Of a stretch of 10,614 nucleotides of DNA, positions 1 through 7,065 are shown in pieces. The position numbers and the translations under genes were made by a program. Numbering within the stretch: the first letter of the stretch is position 1; every line of letters begins with the position of its first letter. The notes below the pieces were generated by a model. It was not told the DNA's origin, made no database searches, and worked only from the letters and a program-made list of their open reading frames with translations. Source of the DNA: Clostridia bacterium (GTDB lineage Bacteria > Bacillota > DSM-521 > Neomoorellales > SLTJ01); NCBI GenBank assembly GCA_014360105.1, contig JACIYD010000027.1, forward strand, positions 1 to 10,614. The letters are read 5' to 3'.

Positions 1-148
1 ACTGGAAGATCTCCAGCTCCACGCCGAGCCGGCGGGTGCGTCTGTAAAGGCGTTCGTTTATTTCCTCTAGGGTGAGGTGACCGTAAACCGCGGGTTCTCG
101 CTCGCCCAGGAGGTTGAGATTGGGGCCGTGCAATACCAGGATTTTCAT
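1..148 (-). CDS. aroQ: Type II 3-dehydroquinate dehydratase, N-terminal part (runs off window)
   Basis: Converts 3-dehydroquinate to 3-dehydroshikimate in the shikimate pathway, as a cytosolic dodecamer in this family. Only the first 49 residues are inside the window. They begin [19 protein letters not shown] and carry the family signature [16 protein letters not shown]; by family knowledge N12, R17 and Y22 correspond to the active-site Asn, Arg and Tyr. The ATG at 148-146 is the canonical start, because the family begins exactly here. No Shine-Dalgarno sequence is visible in the 21 bases between the tldE stop and this ATG; an extended -10 promoter occupies that space instead (separate entry). 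It is the last visible gene after tldD-tldE and on the same strand. The identification is secure; the absence of the C-terminus is only the window edge. Confidence 0.95.
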   Translation of the reverse strand, partial: MKILVLHGPNLNLLGEREPAVYGHLTLEEINERLYRRTRRLGVELEIFQ

Positions 149-157
149 CGCGAAAAG

Positions 158-187
158 ATTATAGCATAACTAGCCGCTGATGGTCAG
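158..187 (-). promoter_or_regulatory. Putative extended -10 promoter for aroQ
   Basis: On the minus strand, a perfect TATAAT (163-158) is preceded by TGC, giving an extended -10 of the form TGnTATAAT. A weaker -35 candidate, CTGACC (187-182), lies 18 bases upstream inside the end of tldE. The expected start of transcription is about 7 bases after the -10, at about 151, only 2-3 bases before the aroQ ATG at 148. The hexamer and spacing are seen directly; promoter activity is inferred. Confidence 0.5.
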
Positions 188-1519
188 CCGGCCGACGAGG
201 ATGCTGGGGGCGCCTCGTCCGGCTACGAAGGTTAAGTCGTGGCCGCAGGCCTCGATGGCCTCCAGGATGTCAAGAATGTTGCCGGCCACGGTAATCCCCC
301 GTACGGGCGTCGTCAGTTTCCCGTGCTCGATAAGACATCCCGCCGCTCCTACCGAGAAATCGCCCGAAACCGGGTTGGCGGTGTGCATACCCATGACCTG
401 GGTCAGGTAAAGGCCCGTACTCACCTGCCCGAGCAACGCTTCCGGCGCCGCATCCCCCGCCGCAAGGTAGAAGTTGGTAGTACCGACGGTGGGAATGCTG
501 CGGAAGGAACCGCGCGCGGCGTTGCCGGTTGATACCGTCCCGGCCTTGGCCGCCGTGTAGCTGTTGTGCAGGAAGCCCCGCAGCACACCCTGCTCCACCA
601 AGAGATTGCGCCGGCTCGGCACGCCCTCACCGTCGAATGGTGCCGAGGCCAGCCCCCCGGGAAGCAAACCGTCGTCAACAATGTTTACGCTCCTCCCGCC
701 GACACGCTGCTCCAACTTGTCCGCCAGCAGGGAACGGCCCTTTTGCACCGCGTCGGCGCTGAAGGAAGGAGCGAGCACTCCCAGAAAATTGACCGCAACA
801 TAGGGATCCATGACCACCGGCACCCGTCGCGGCGTAATCGGCCGGGCGCCGAGCATCTGGACCGCCTTGGCGGCCGCCTTCCGGCCCACTTCCTCCGGGT
901 TCAAGGCGGCGTATTTTAAGCTGTACTGGAAGTGAAAGCCGGTTTCGTTGTCGCCGTTGGCACTGGCCACCAGCACTGCCTCCAGACCGCAATTGCTCCC
1001 GCGATAGGCAGCCACCAGCCCCTGAGAATTGGCCAGCACCACCCGGAAGCGGTGCTCCTCGTAGTTACAACTTTCGGTAAGACGCACGCGGGGGTCATAG
1101 TCCCGCCCGGCGCGCTCCAGGGCGAGGGCCAAATCGATCTTCGCGGCCAACGGCACCTCTTCCATCTGCTGGTCGTATAGGTCAAGATCCTGGGCATACA
1201 CGGCCGGAGGGGGCAGAGTATAATACGGATCCACGCTTGCCGCCCCGGCATTGGCCACCGCCTCTTCCGCCAGGCGGGCAAAACTCGCCGGCGACCAGCC
1301 GGTAACATAGGCGAATCCCAGCCGCTGCCCCTGCAGCACTCGCAAGCCTATACCCCGTTCCCGGGCGATTTTCAGGTCTTCGACCCGCTCGTCCCGCACC
1401 TCGATGACCAGTTCTTCCTCTTCTGCCAGGTAAGCCTCGGCGGCCGAGGCCCCCTTGGCCAGAGCGGCCCGCACCAGATCCACCGCCATTTCCCGCTCGC
1501 GCGCGAAAGCGTCTACCAC
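170..1519 (-). CDS. tldE: TldE/PmbA-family protein, non-catalytic partner of TldD
   Basis: Member of the TldD/PmbA family. In characterised systems TldE pairs with TldD in a cytosolic heterodimer that degrades or trims unfolded or modified peptides (microcin B17 maturation, CcdA antitoxin turnover in E. coli). The family pattern is visible throughout: a TldD-like N-terminal domain (ERGIGLRVLQGQRLGFAY, near residue 60 from this start) and the C-terminal segment GMHTANPVSGDFSVGAAG followed by TPVRGITVAGN. It lacks the HExxxH zinc motif present in the neighbouring tldD, as expected for TldE. I chose GTG 1519 (449 aa): GAGG (1529-1526) lies 6 bases upstream, and the start falls 16 bases after the tldD stop. 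ATG 1489 (439 aa) is an alternative; the longer ATG at 1597 would overlap tldD by about 60 bases and is unlikely. Co-transcribed with tldD. Confidence 0.93.
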   Translation of the reverse strand: MVDAFAREREMAVDLVRAALAKGASAAEAYLAEEEELVIEVRDERVEDLKIARERGIGLRVLQGQRLGFAYVTGWSPASFARLAEEAVANAGAASVDPYYTLPPPAVYAQDLDLYDQQMEEVPLAAKIDLALALERAGRDYDPRVRLTESCNYEEHRFRVVLANSQGLVAAYRGSNCGLEAVLVASANGDNETGFHFQYSLKYAALNPEEVGRKAAAKAVQMLGARPITPRRVPVVMDPYVAVNFLGVLAPSFSADAVQKGRSLLADKLEQRVGGRSVNIVDDGLLPGGLASAPFDGEGVPSRRNLLVEQGVLRGFLHNSYTAAKAGTVSTGNAARGSFRSIPTVGTTNFYLAAGDAAPEALLGQVSTGLYLTQVMGMHTANPVSGDFSVGAAGCLIEHGKLTTPVRGITVAGNILDILEAIEACGHDLTFVAGRGAPSILVGRLTISG

Positions 1520-1535
1520 TGCCGTCCTCGCCCTC

Positions 1536-2948
1536 CTAGTCCTCGCATGCCGTACCGCCGACCACGAGACTGGGGATGCGCATCGTGGGCTGGGCATCGC
1601 TTACCGGCACCCCTTGCCCGTTCTTGCCGCAAATGCCGATGCTGAATCCCAGGTCGCCGCCCACCATATCGACCGTGCGCAGCACTTCCGGCCCGTTGCC
1701 CGTCAGGGTGGCGCCGCGCACCGGTGCCGTCACCCGGCCGCCCTCGATGAGATACCCCTCTGCCACGTCGAAGACAAAGTCGCCGTTGGTGGTATTCACC
1801 TGGCCGCCGCCCATTTTCTTCACCAAGAGGCCCTTGGCGGTACGGCGAATGATTTCCTCGGCGTCGTGTTCCCCCGGCAAAATATAGGTGTTGCGCATAC
1901 GGGGTATCGGGCGGAACTGGTAGGACTCCCGCCGGCCGTTGCCGCTGGAACGCCGGCCCTCGCGCCGGGCGGTAAGGCGGTCGTACATGTAGCTTCGCAG
2001 GATACCCCTTTCGATCAAAACCGTTTTTTCCCCGGGCGTGGCCTCGTCATCAAAGCGGAAGGAACCGTAACGGCCGGCCAGGGTCGCGTCGTCGATCACG
2101 GTGACCAGCGGCACCGCTACCTGCTCGCCAAGACGCCCGGCATAGACGGAAAGCCCCCGTTGCACCAGGTCGGCCTCCAGCCCGTGACCGCAGGCTTCAT
2201 GGATCATCGTTCCGCCTGCTTCCGCGGCCATTACCACCGCCATCCGCCCCGTGGGTGCCGGCCGCGCCTCGAGCATCAAGAGAGCCCGGCGTGCCGCCAC
2301 TGCAGCCACCGCTTCCGGCCGGCATTCTTCGAAGGCCTCCAGACCGCCAAAGCTGCCGACCGCTTCGTAGCCCGTCTGTAAGCGGCCGTTGCTCATGGCC
2401 ACCGCCTGAACGGCCAGGCGCGTGCGTACCCGCTCGTCCTCCGCGTAGACGCCCTCGGTGTTGGCCATCACGACGCGCTGCACCGTATCACCGTAGTTTA
2501 CCAGTACCTGCTTGATGCGGCCGTCTTCTCTGCGTGCCGCGGCGTTGGCCCGCTCTACCAGCAAGACCTTTTCCCCGACCGCAACTTGATCCGGCCACCG
2601 CTGGACCGCCAGGTCGTACGGCACCGGCTGCCGGCGCAGGTCAAAAACCGGCGCACGCCTGCCGCCCGCCCTGGCGGCTTGTGCCACGGTACGCGCCAGG
2701 GCGTTTAGGCCCTCCGGCGTAAGATCGTTCGTATAGGCGTAGGCTGTGCTCTCGCCGAAGATCAGGCGCAGTCCTGCTCCCACGTCGTGCCCGGTACTGA
2801 GCCGCTCCACCTTGTCGTCCTCACAGGTGATAGTCGTGGTCAGGCGTTCCTCGAGGAAAAGGTCCGCAAAGTCGCCGCCCCCGGCCAGCGCCGCGGCGAG
2901 CACTGCCGCCAGATCTTCTTTGCTCAAGCCAAAAGGCAAGAGTTCCAC
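1536..2948 (-). CDS. tldD: TldD zinc metalloprotease
   Basis: Catalytic subunit of the TldD/TldE peptidase, a cytosolic zinc protease (family M103 type). The HExxxH motif is present as HEACGH at residues 250-255, giving two zinc-binding His and the catalytic Glu251. The C-terminal Cys440, in GICGKNGQG, matches the third zinc ligand of the family. The segment NTTNGDFVFDVAEGYLIEGG with TAPVRGATLTGNG is the usual C-terminal domain. About 470 aa, the normal family length. The outermost start is GTG 2948, but no ribosome binding site stands upstream of it at a useful distance. The AGGTGG at 2950-2945 overlaps this GTG and lies 5 bases before TTG 2939, so initiation at TTG 2939 (three residues shorter) is quite possible. 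It is followed 16 bases later by tldE. A 217-base gap separates it from pilD, so it probably has its own promoter, although I could not identify one. Confidence 0.95.
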   Translation of the reverse strand: MELLPFGLSKEDLAAVLAAALAGGGDFADLFLEERLTTTITCEDDKVERLSTGHDVGAGLRLIFGESTAYAYTNDLTPEGLNALARTVAQAARAGGRRAPVFDLRRQPVPYDLAVQRWPDQVAVGEKVLLVERANAAARREDGRIKQVLVNYGDTVQRVVMANTEGVYAEDERVRTRLAVQAVAMSNGRLQTGYEAVGSFGGLEAFEECRPEAVAAVAARRALLMLEARPAPTGRMAVVMAAEAGGTMIHEACGHGLEADLVQRGLSVYAGRLGEQVAVPLVTVIDDATLAGRYGSFRFDDEATPGEKTVLIERGILRSYMYDRLTARREGRRSSGNGRRESYQFRPIPRMRNTYILPGEHDAEEIIRRTAKGLLVKKMGGGQVNTTNGDFVFDVAEGYLIEGGRVTAPVRGATLTGNGPEVLRTVDMVGGDLGFSIGICGKNGQGVPVSDAQPTMRIPSLVVGGTACED

Positions 2949-3019
2949 CTCACTTAACGGCCCTGCGGCAGCCGATCGAGATTGCCCATGGACACCATTT
3001 CTCCCAGACTTTCCTAGTA

Positions 3020-3146
3020 TTATTCCCGATGTGCACCGCTATTCCTGCTGCGAATGCCGTCTGCCAGCGCCATTTCATGCACCACCTCGATGAAGATTTC
3101 GACCGGTGCTCGCCTTGCCGATATCATGTAAGAGGGTCGCGCGCAT
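3020..3146 (-). pseudogene. Possible frameshifted remnant of an HDIG-domain protein
   Basis: Between the pilD stop and tldD, the minus strand reads MRATLLHDIGKAST from ATG 3146, and then stops being protein-like in that frame. From about 3105 another frame takes over with VEIFIEVVHEMALADGIRS and runs to a TAA at 3022-3020. Both halves have G/C-rich third codon positions like the neighbours, which suggests one former frame split by an indel. LLHDIGK is the HD metal-binding signature of HDIG phosphohydrolases and of RNase Y-type proteins. There is no ribosome binding site before ATG 3146, and the upstream part of any such gene would have to overlap pilD, so the fragment is also 5'-truncated. 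The evidence is short (about 40 residues), and chance similarity cannot be excluded. Confidence 0.35.
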
Positions 3147-3165
3147 TGATGGAGAGCAGGCCCCG

Positions 3166-3951
3166 CTAGGCGAGGCCCGCCCGGGAAAGATAGAAAAGCC
3201 AGAGGAGATCCCCCCACAAGCAGGCGACCATGGTACCCGCAGCCAAAAACGGCGCAAAGGGAATAGGGTCGCGGCGCCTCTTGCGGCCCAAAAGAACGAG
3301 CACACCGCCGACAACCGCCCCAAAGAGGGCGGCGAGGAAAATCGCCAGCGCCTGCCTGCCCGGCCCCAGGTAAAGGCCGGTGGCCGCGGCGAGCTTCACA
3401 TCGCCTTCCCCCATGCCGCCGCGGCTCAAAAGAGCCAGGGCACCCAGAATACCGCCTCCCACCGCCGCGCCGCCCGGAACCTGCCACCAGGAAAGCTCGC
3501 GCGTCCAGAAGTTGAGCGCCACGCCCGCGATGGCCAGGAAAACAACGATCTCGTTGGGGATGCGGTAGTGCCGGGCGTCGATAAAGGCCACGACCAGCAG
3601 GGCCGAGACCAGCACCAGGCGGGTTACCAGGCCGGGGCCGAGGCCGCAAGTGCGGTACAGCAGCTCGAACGCCAGCCCCGTTGCTAACTCCACCAGCGGA
3701 TAACGGGGCGAAATGCGCTGCCCGCAGTACCGACAGCGCCCCTCAAGCCAGATATAACTCAGTACGGGCACGAGATCCGCGGGGGCCAACCTGTGCCCGC
3801 AAAGGGGGCAGCGAGAGGGCGGAAAAACAAGCGACTCCCCGCGCGGTATGCGGTGGATGCAGACGTTGAGAAAACTGCCGACCACGATGCCGAGAAGAAA
3901 AAAGATGCCCCTTCCCTCCCGAGGCTTCGGGCCGGATCCGCACCTGACCAT
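3166..3951 (-). CDS. pilD: Prepilin peptidase / N-methyltransferase (type IV leader peptidase)
   Basis: Integral membrane aspartic protease (A24 family). It cleaves type IV prepilin leaders after the conserved Gly and methylates the new N-terminus, so it would process the prepilins encoded upstream. Visible parts with residue positions from ATG 3951: first membrane segment 16-30 (FFLLGIVVGSFLNV); two CxxC pairs, C48/C51 and C73/C76, forming the zinc-binding methyltransferase region; catalytic Asp125 in FIDARHYRIPN; catalytic Asp184 in the GxGD motif GMGEGDVKL; and the late IPFAPFL motif (230-236). 261 aa, a normal length. An upstream in-frame ATG at 4206 would overlap pilO by about 200 bases and encodes unrelated residues, so it is rejected. 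The N-terminal 15 residues before the first membrane segment are unusual; see the finding on a possible ATC start at 3906. Same strand and 59 bases after pilO. Confidence 0.95.
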   Translation of the reverse strand: MVRCGSGPKPREGRGIFFLLGIVVGSFLNVCIHRIPRGESLVFPPSRCPLCGHRLAPADLVPVLSYIWLEGRCRYCGQRISPRYPLVELATGLAFELLYRTCGLGPGLVTRLVLVSALLVVAFIDARHYRIPNEIVVFLAIAGVALNFWTRELSWWQVPGGAAVGGGILGALALLSRGGMGEGDVKLAAATGLYLGPGRQALAIFLAALFGAVVGGVLVLLGRKRRRDPIPFAPFLAAGTMVACLWGDLLWLFYLSRAGLA

Positions 3952-3982
3952 GCCCGTGATCGTTGTAACCCGGCCCTTATTC

Positions 3983-4011
3983 GTTTGCCATGGCAAACCC
4001 GCAAGTTTGGC
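3983..4011. promoter_or_regulatory. Palindrome with three alternating half-sites between pilO and pilD
   Basis: GTTTGCCATGGCAAAC at 3983-3998 is a perfect 16-base palindrome. A third copy of the half-site with one mismatch, GTTTGGC, follows at 4005-4011. The element sits in the 59-base gap between the pilO stop and the pilD start. There is no T-run after it on the minus strand, so it is not a standard terminator. Operator, RNA hairpin or processing site are all possible; no function is shown by the sequence. Confidence 0.35.
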
Positions 4012-4799
4012 TACTTGGGCCAGACATAGCCGGGCTCGCCCTTTTGGCCCTCCCCGTAAACGGCGCCAACAGTAGTCTGACCGCCGCGGTTCTTCTCCGC
4101 TTCCGCTCCGCCCGCCGCGGGCGGGAGCTTCAGGCGCCCGGCCAGCTCGGGAACCGGGGAGATGTTCCCGGCGGGACGAAAGAGGTTGGAGCGCCCGGTC
4201 AGCCACCCGGCCGCCTCCTTAAGGAACGGTGCCCCTGCGGGCGTCTTGGACGAATACATCACCAGGTTAAAGCTTCCCCTGACCCGGCTGCCCGAACCCT
4301 CTGCCTCGGCAGAAGCTACCCGCTCGAGCTTAGCGTACCTCAACTCCACCAGGCTGCTCAAGTTCTCAAGGTCGCGCCAGAACTGAAGCACGGCCGGGTA
4401 ATCTCCTGCCACCGTGAGCTTGAAGGGAAGTTGGAGAAGGTGCGTGCTCTCCACCACCGCGCCCGGCTCGAGGCCGGCAACCTCGACCTCGCTGGCGGCG
4501 GCCTCCATGCCCAGGACGAACACGCTGCCGCCGTAGCGCATCTCGGAGCTGAAGAACTCCTCCACCTCGGCCAACCGCCGCCTGATCTCCTCCAGCTTTG
4601 CCTGCTCCTCCTTCAGGGACGCCACCGCCGCCTGAACGCGCGCCAGTTGCGCCTCTTCCTTGACAAGGTCCTCCTTTACGCGGGCGTAAGCCTCGAGCTG
4701 CGGAAGGAGCACGAAGCGGGCGAAGAGCACCACCGCGCCCACCAGCAAGATAACGGCCAGCATAGCCATGCGCTTGGAGCCCAAGCTATCCTGCATCAT
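4011..4799 (-). CDS. pilO: PilO-like type IV pilus inner-membrane platform protein
   Basis: Bitopic membrane protein that pairs with PilN to form the alignment platform linking cytoplasmic PilM to the pilus machine. Layout in 262 aa: short cytoplasmic N-terminus; one membrane helix at about 11-32; a charged coiled coil at about 35-82 (KEDLVKEEAQLARVQ...); a ferredoxin-like PilO domain at about 87-185 containing LPFKLTVAGDYPAVLQFW, a typical PilO strand-helix; and a long low-complexity tail at 186-262, longer than in many PilO proteins. The start ATG 4799 overlaps the pilN TGA by 4 bases (ATGA), which implies translational coupling. A second ATG follows directly at 4796 and could also serve. 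Identification rests on topology, the PilO strand motif and gene order after pilM-pilN. Confidence 0.88.
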   Translation of the reverse strand: MMQDSLGSKRMAMLAVILLVGAVVLFARFVLLPQLEAYARVKEDLVKEEAQLARVQAAVASLKEEQAKLEEIRRRLAEVEEFFSSEMRYGGSVFVLGMEAAASEVEVAGLEPGAVVESTHLLQLPFKLTVAGDYPAVLQFWRDLENLSSLVELRYAKLERVASAEAEGSGSRVRGSFNLVMYSSKTPAGAPFLKEAAGWLTGRSNLFRPAGNISPVPELAGRLKLPPAAGGAEAEKNRGGQTTVGAVYGEGQKGEPGYVWPK

Positions 4800-5422
4800 T
4801 GCTCATCCCTCAGGGTGGCGTTGATCTCGAACTTCAATCCGTCCGCTTCGGCAACCAGTTTCTTGAACTCCACCTGTTTAAAGTAAGGCATGTGCTGCAG
4901 GTTGTTGACGAAGACCCCCACGGAAGGCACGGTCCGGGCGTAGCCCCTAAGCAGCACGGCGTTGGGCCTGGGTATTACTCCCGTCACGTTTTCGCCTTTC
5001 TTCGTCTCCCCCGGTGCCTGGTCTGATTTCGGCTCCGGTTTTTCGCCCCCAAGATCGCGGTAGTAAAGCTCGAGCTCTACCAACCATAAGTCTACGGGCG
5101 TGACGTGGGTGAGATCCATGAGCAGGTCGGACCAGGTGCGCCGTTGCCGCAGAGCCGCCTCGTACTCCTTCAAGGCCGCTTCCGCCGCTCTCCTTTCCTT
5201 GGCCACCGCTTCGGCGCGCTTCACCAAAGGAGAGAGCGACGCCAACTGCTGCCTCGTGGCGGCAAGCTCGGTCTTTGCGGTCAGGAAATTGAAGAGAAAG
5301 GCCGTATACCAGACGACCATCGCCGCCGCCAGGGCGGTGATGCCGGCGACGAAGACCAGGCGCCGCACGTCCAGAGTTCCTTCGCGCTGCAGCTTGGGAG
5401 GGAGGAGGTTGACCCTGTACAT
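4796..5422 (-). CDS. pilN: PilN-like type IV pilus assembly protein
   Basis: Bitopic membrane protein of the PilM-PilN-PilO platform. It opens with MYRVNLLPPKL, the conserved (I/V)NLLP peptide that in characterised systems docks into a groove of PilM. A membrane helix spans about 22-47, followed by a coiled coil at about 48-95 and the PilN fold with TWSDLLMDLTHVTPVDLWL at 97-114. A charged, low-complexity insert (about 125-148, rich in E, K, P and G) lies in the middle, before LRGYARTVPSVGVFVNNLQ. 208 aa, a normal length. The start ATG 5422 shares its A with the pilM stop (TAATG), and GGGAGG (5438-5433) lies 10 bases upstream, so it is coupled to pilM. Its own stop overlaps pilO. It would cooperate with PilO as a heterodimer. 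Confidence 0.92.
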   Translation of the reverse strand: MYRVNLLPPKLQREGTLDVRRLVFVAGITALAAAMVVWYTAFLFNFLTAKTELAATRQQLASLSPLVKRAEAVAKERRAAEAALKEYEAALRQRRTWSDLLMDLTHVTPVDLWLVELELYYRDLGGEKPEPKSDQAPGETKKGENVTGVIPRPNAVLLRGYARTVPSVGVFVNNLQHMPYFKQVEFKKLVAEADGLKFEINATLRDEQ

Positions 5423-6546
5423 TAGGACGCCACCTCCCTTAAGGCGAGCCCCACGGCCACGGCGAAAGCCGGGTCAAAAACTACGCCGGGACCAAACTCC
5501 AGTTGCGGTACCCCTACTTCAACCGTGACGCCCAGGTCGGCCTGCAAGAACTCCGCCAGCCCGCGCTGCTTGCTGCTGCCGCCGCTCAGGACCAGCCTTT
5601 CCACCGTCAGGCCGTCCTGGGAGGCGCAGAACTCCAGCGACCGGCGGATCTCTCTCGCGATCTCGGATAACCCGGCGATTAGAAAATCGCCCGCTCCTAT
5701 GGCGCCGGGGCTGCCCTGGTCGCCGTCCACACCGACGGCCGCCTCCCGCTTCATTTCCTCGGCCTCGGCCAATTCCACTCCGTACGCGTCCATGAGGCGC
5801 CTGGTCAGGGCGCTTCCACCGATGGGCAGCAGTCGGACAAACTTTATCTCCTCGTCCCTGACCACGACCAGGTGGGAGGTTTCGGCGCCGACGTCTGCCA
5901 GGGCCAGCGTGCCGGCGGTTGCCCTACCGAACAGGCGCCACAAGGCAAAGGCGTGATGGTCTACCGCCGTTACCACCAGTCCGGCGCGGGAGAATATGCT
6001 GTGGTAGCGGAAAACGGTTGCCGCCGGCACGGCCAGCAGCAGTACACTCTGCCCCTCCTCCTGGCCGCCCGGCGGCCCCTGAGCTTCCCGGGCACGGGCC
6101 GCCGCTGCCCTCGGCGTTGAAAGCGCTTCCTCGCTTACAGGCCGCTCCAGGGGGACGTAGCGGACGATCAACTGGTCCACCGGCGTGGGCACGAATTTCT
6201 CCACCTCGAACCGGGCCGCCGCTTCCATCTCCTTCTCGCTCATCCGGGGCAGGCGCACGGTGCGGGCCACGACCTGTTCGCCGCCGATGCAGGTGATGGC
6301 TTCCTTCAGGTGGGGGCCGGCAACCTGCTTCAGCGCCTCCACCAGGGCGTCTTCGTCCACCTGCTCGGTCCACGCCCCCGGCGGGCTGGGCACGCGCCTC
6401 AAGGCAACGACCTCCGGCGCCCCCTCAATAATCCGGACCTCGGCGGCCTTCACCTCGTGGGCACCCACATCTATGCCCAGGAAACGATTCTTGCGTGGCA
6501 GGAGCCTCTGCCACAAACCCCTCAACGCCTCTTTCTTCACAACCAC
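5422..6546 (-). CDS. pilM: PilM actin-like ATPase of the type IV pilus
   Basis: Cytoplasmic FtsA/actin-like protein that binds ATP and the N-terminus of PilN. Motifs of the actin fold are visible: phosphate-1 at residues 23-33 (LGIDVGAHEVKA), phosphate-2 at 216-226 (LADVGAETSHL) and the adenosine motif at 319-329 (VLSGGSSKQRG). The PilM hallmark RLPRMSEKEMEAAARFEVEK is at 98-117. An Ala/Gly/Pro/Glu-rich stretch at about 133-166 interrupts the fold and looks like an extra surface loop. About 374 aa, a normal length. Two starts are possible: GTG 6546 is only 2 bases from the GGGGTGAG box (6556-6549), while GTG 6540 is 8 bases from it and therefore better placed. It is the first gene of the coupled pilM-pilN-pilO block and follows a GspH-like prepilin gene after 60 bases. 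Confidence 0.94.
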   Translation of the reverse strand: MVVKKEALRGLWQRLLPRKNRFLGIDVGAHEVKAAEVRIIEGAPEVVALRRVPSPPGAWTEQVDEDALVEALKQVAGPHLKEAITCIGGEQVVARTVRLPRMSEKEMEAAARFEVEKFVPTPVDQLIVRYVPLERPVSEEALSTPRAAAARAREAQGPPGGQEEGQSVLLLAVPAATVFRYHSIFSRAGLVVTAVDHHAFALWRLFGRATAGTLALADVGAETSHLVVVRDEEIKFVRLLPIGGSALTRRLMDAYGVELAEAEEMKREAAVGVDGDQGSPGAIGAGDFLIAGLSEIAREIRRSLEFCASQDGLTVERLVLSGGSSKQRGLAEFLQADLGVTVEVGVPQLEFGPGVVFDPAFAVAVGLALREVAS

Positions 6547-6606
6547 AACTCACCCCGCTGCCGGCGGGCCGTCGGGCCAACGCCGCACCTTCCGCCGGGG
6601 TGGTTT

Positions 6607-7065
6607 TCAGGGCGGCTGCGCGTCCACCCTCACCCGGCCGGTCATGGTCTGGACAATTACATAAAGAGAGCGCCCGCTTTGGTCGCACAGTACTAGATGC
6701 CCTCCGTACGGGCGCGGCCTGCCGTCGGTATAGAATTCAAGCCTGTTCTTCTCAAACCCAGTATACACTAGGTCGATCCCACCGGGCAGGTCCACGGCCT
6801 TAAGAATCGAAACGCCCAGGCCCTTAACTATGAGGTACCGCTCGCGCGAGCAGTCGAAAATTATCGAGTAACCCGTGCCATCCTGGTTCGCGTTCATCTG
6901 CTGCACCAGGCGAATGTCCTGCGCCACGGTCTGGGCAGAAGCGGAAAGTCGATGGCCGTCCCCTCTTACCCAGCTAATCGACACCAGCACGCCCGCCATG
7001 ATGCTCGTGAGCAAAACCGCCAGGATCGCTTCAAACAGTACAAATCCTCTGTCGAACTGGGCCAT
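6607..7065 (-). CDS. GspH/FimT-like type IV prepilin (minor pilin)
   Basis: Prepilin with a short leader MAQFDRG, cleaved after Gly7, giving a mature N-terminus FVLFEAILAVLLTS with the conserved Glu at mature position 5 (Glu12). The hydrophobic helix spans about 8-32. The C-terminal part ends GRPRPYGGHLVLCDQSG then TMTGRVRVD, the pattern of GspH/FimT pseudopilins (a Gly-rich strand pair followed by a TGR strand). Two Cys, in FDCSRE and VLCDQ, could form a disulfide. 152 aa from ATG 7065, with a weak GGGTG box about 7 bases upstream. The same frame is open back to 7209, but the extra residues precede the leader and make no sense for a prepilin, so that start is rejected. A substrate of PilD, probably part of the minor-pilin tip complex. 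Confidence 0.85.
   Translation of the reverse strand: MAQFDRGFVLFEAILAVLLTSIMAGVLVSISWVRGDGHRLSASAQTVAQDIRLVQQMNANQDGTGYSIIFDCSRERYLIVKGLGVSILKAVDLPGGIDLVYTGFEKNRLEFYTDGRPRPYGGHLVLCDQSGRSLYVIVQTMTGRVRVDAQPP

Noticed and set aside
1455..2381. Long plus-strand open frame (308 codons) opposite tldD/tldE
   Set aside because: It is the antisense of two well-supported genes, its translation has no recognisable motifs, and its length follows from GC-rich codon use.
2954..2998. 14-codon reading frame MVSMGNLDRLPQGR just before tldD
   Set aside because: Spacing to the GGGAG box is poor for both ATGs, and there is no attenuator structure or codon run to suggest a leader peptide; probably chance.
3951..4206. 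Upstream ATG extension of pilD by 85 residues
   Set aside because: It overlaps pilO, and the added residues are Arg/Gly-rich and unlike any prepilin peptidase N-terminus.
3990..4886. Long plus-strand open frame (298 codons) opposite pilO
   Set aside because: Antisense shadow of pilO; its His/Leu-rich translation is typical of reverse reading of a coiled-coil gene.
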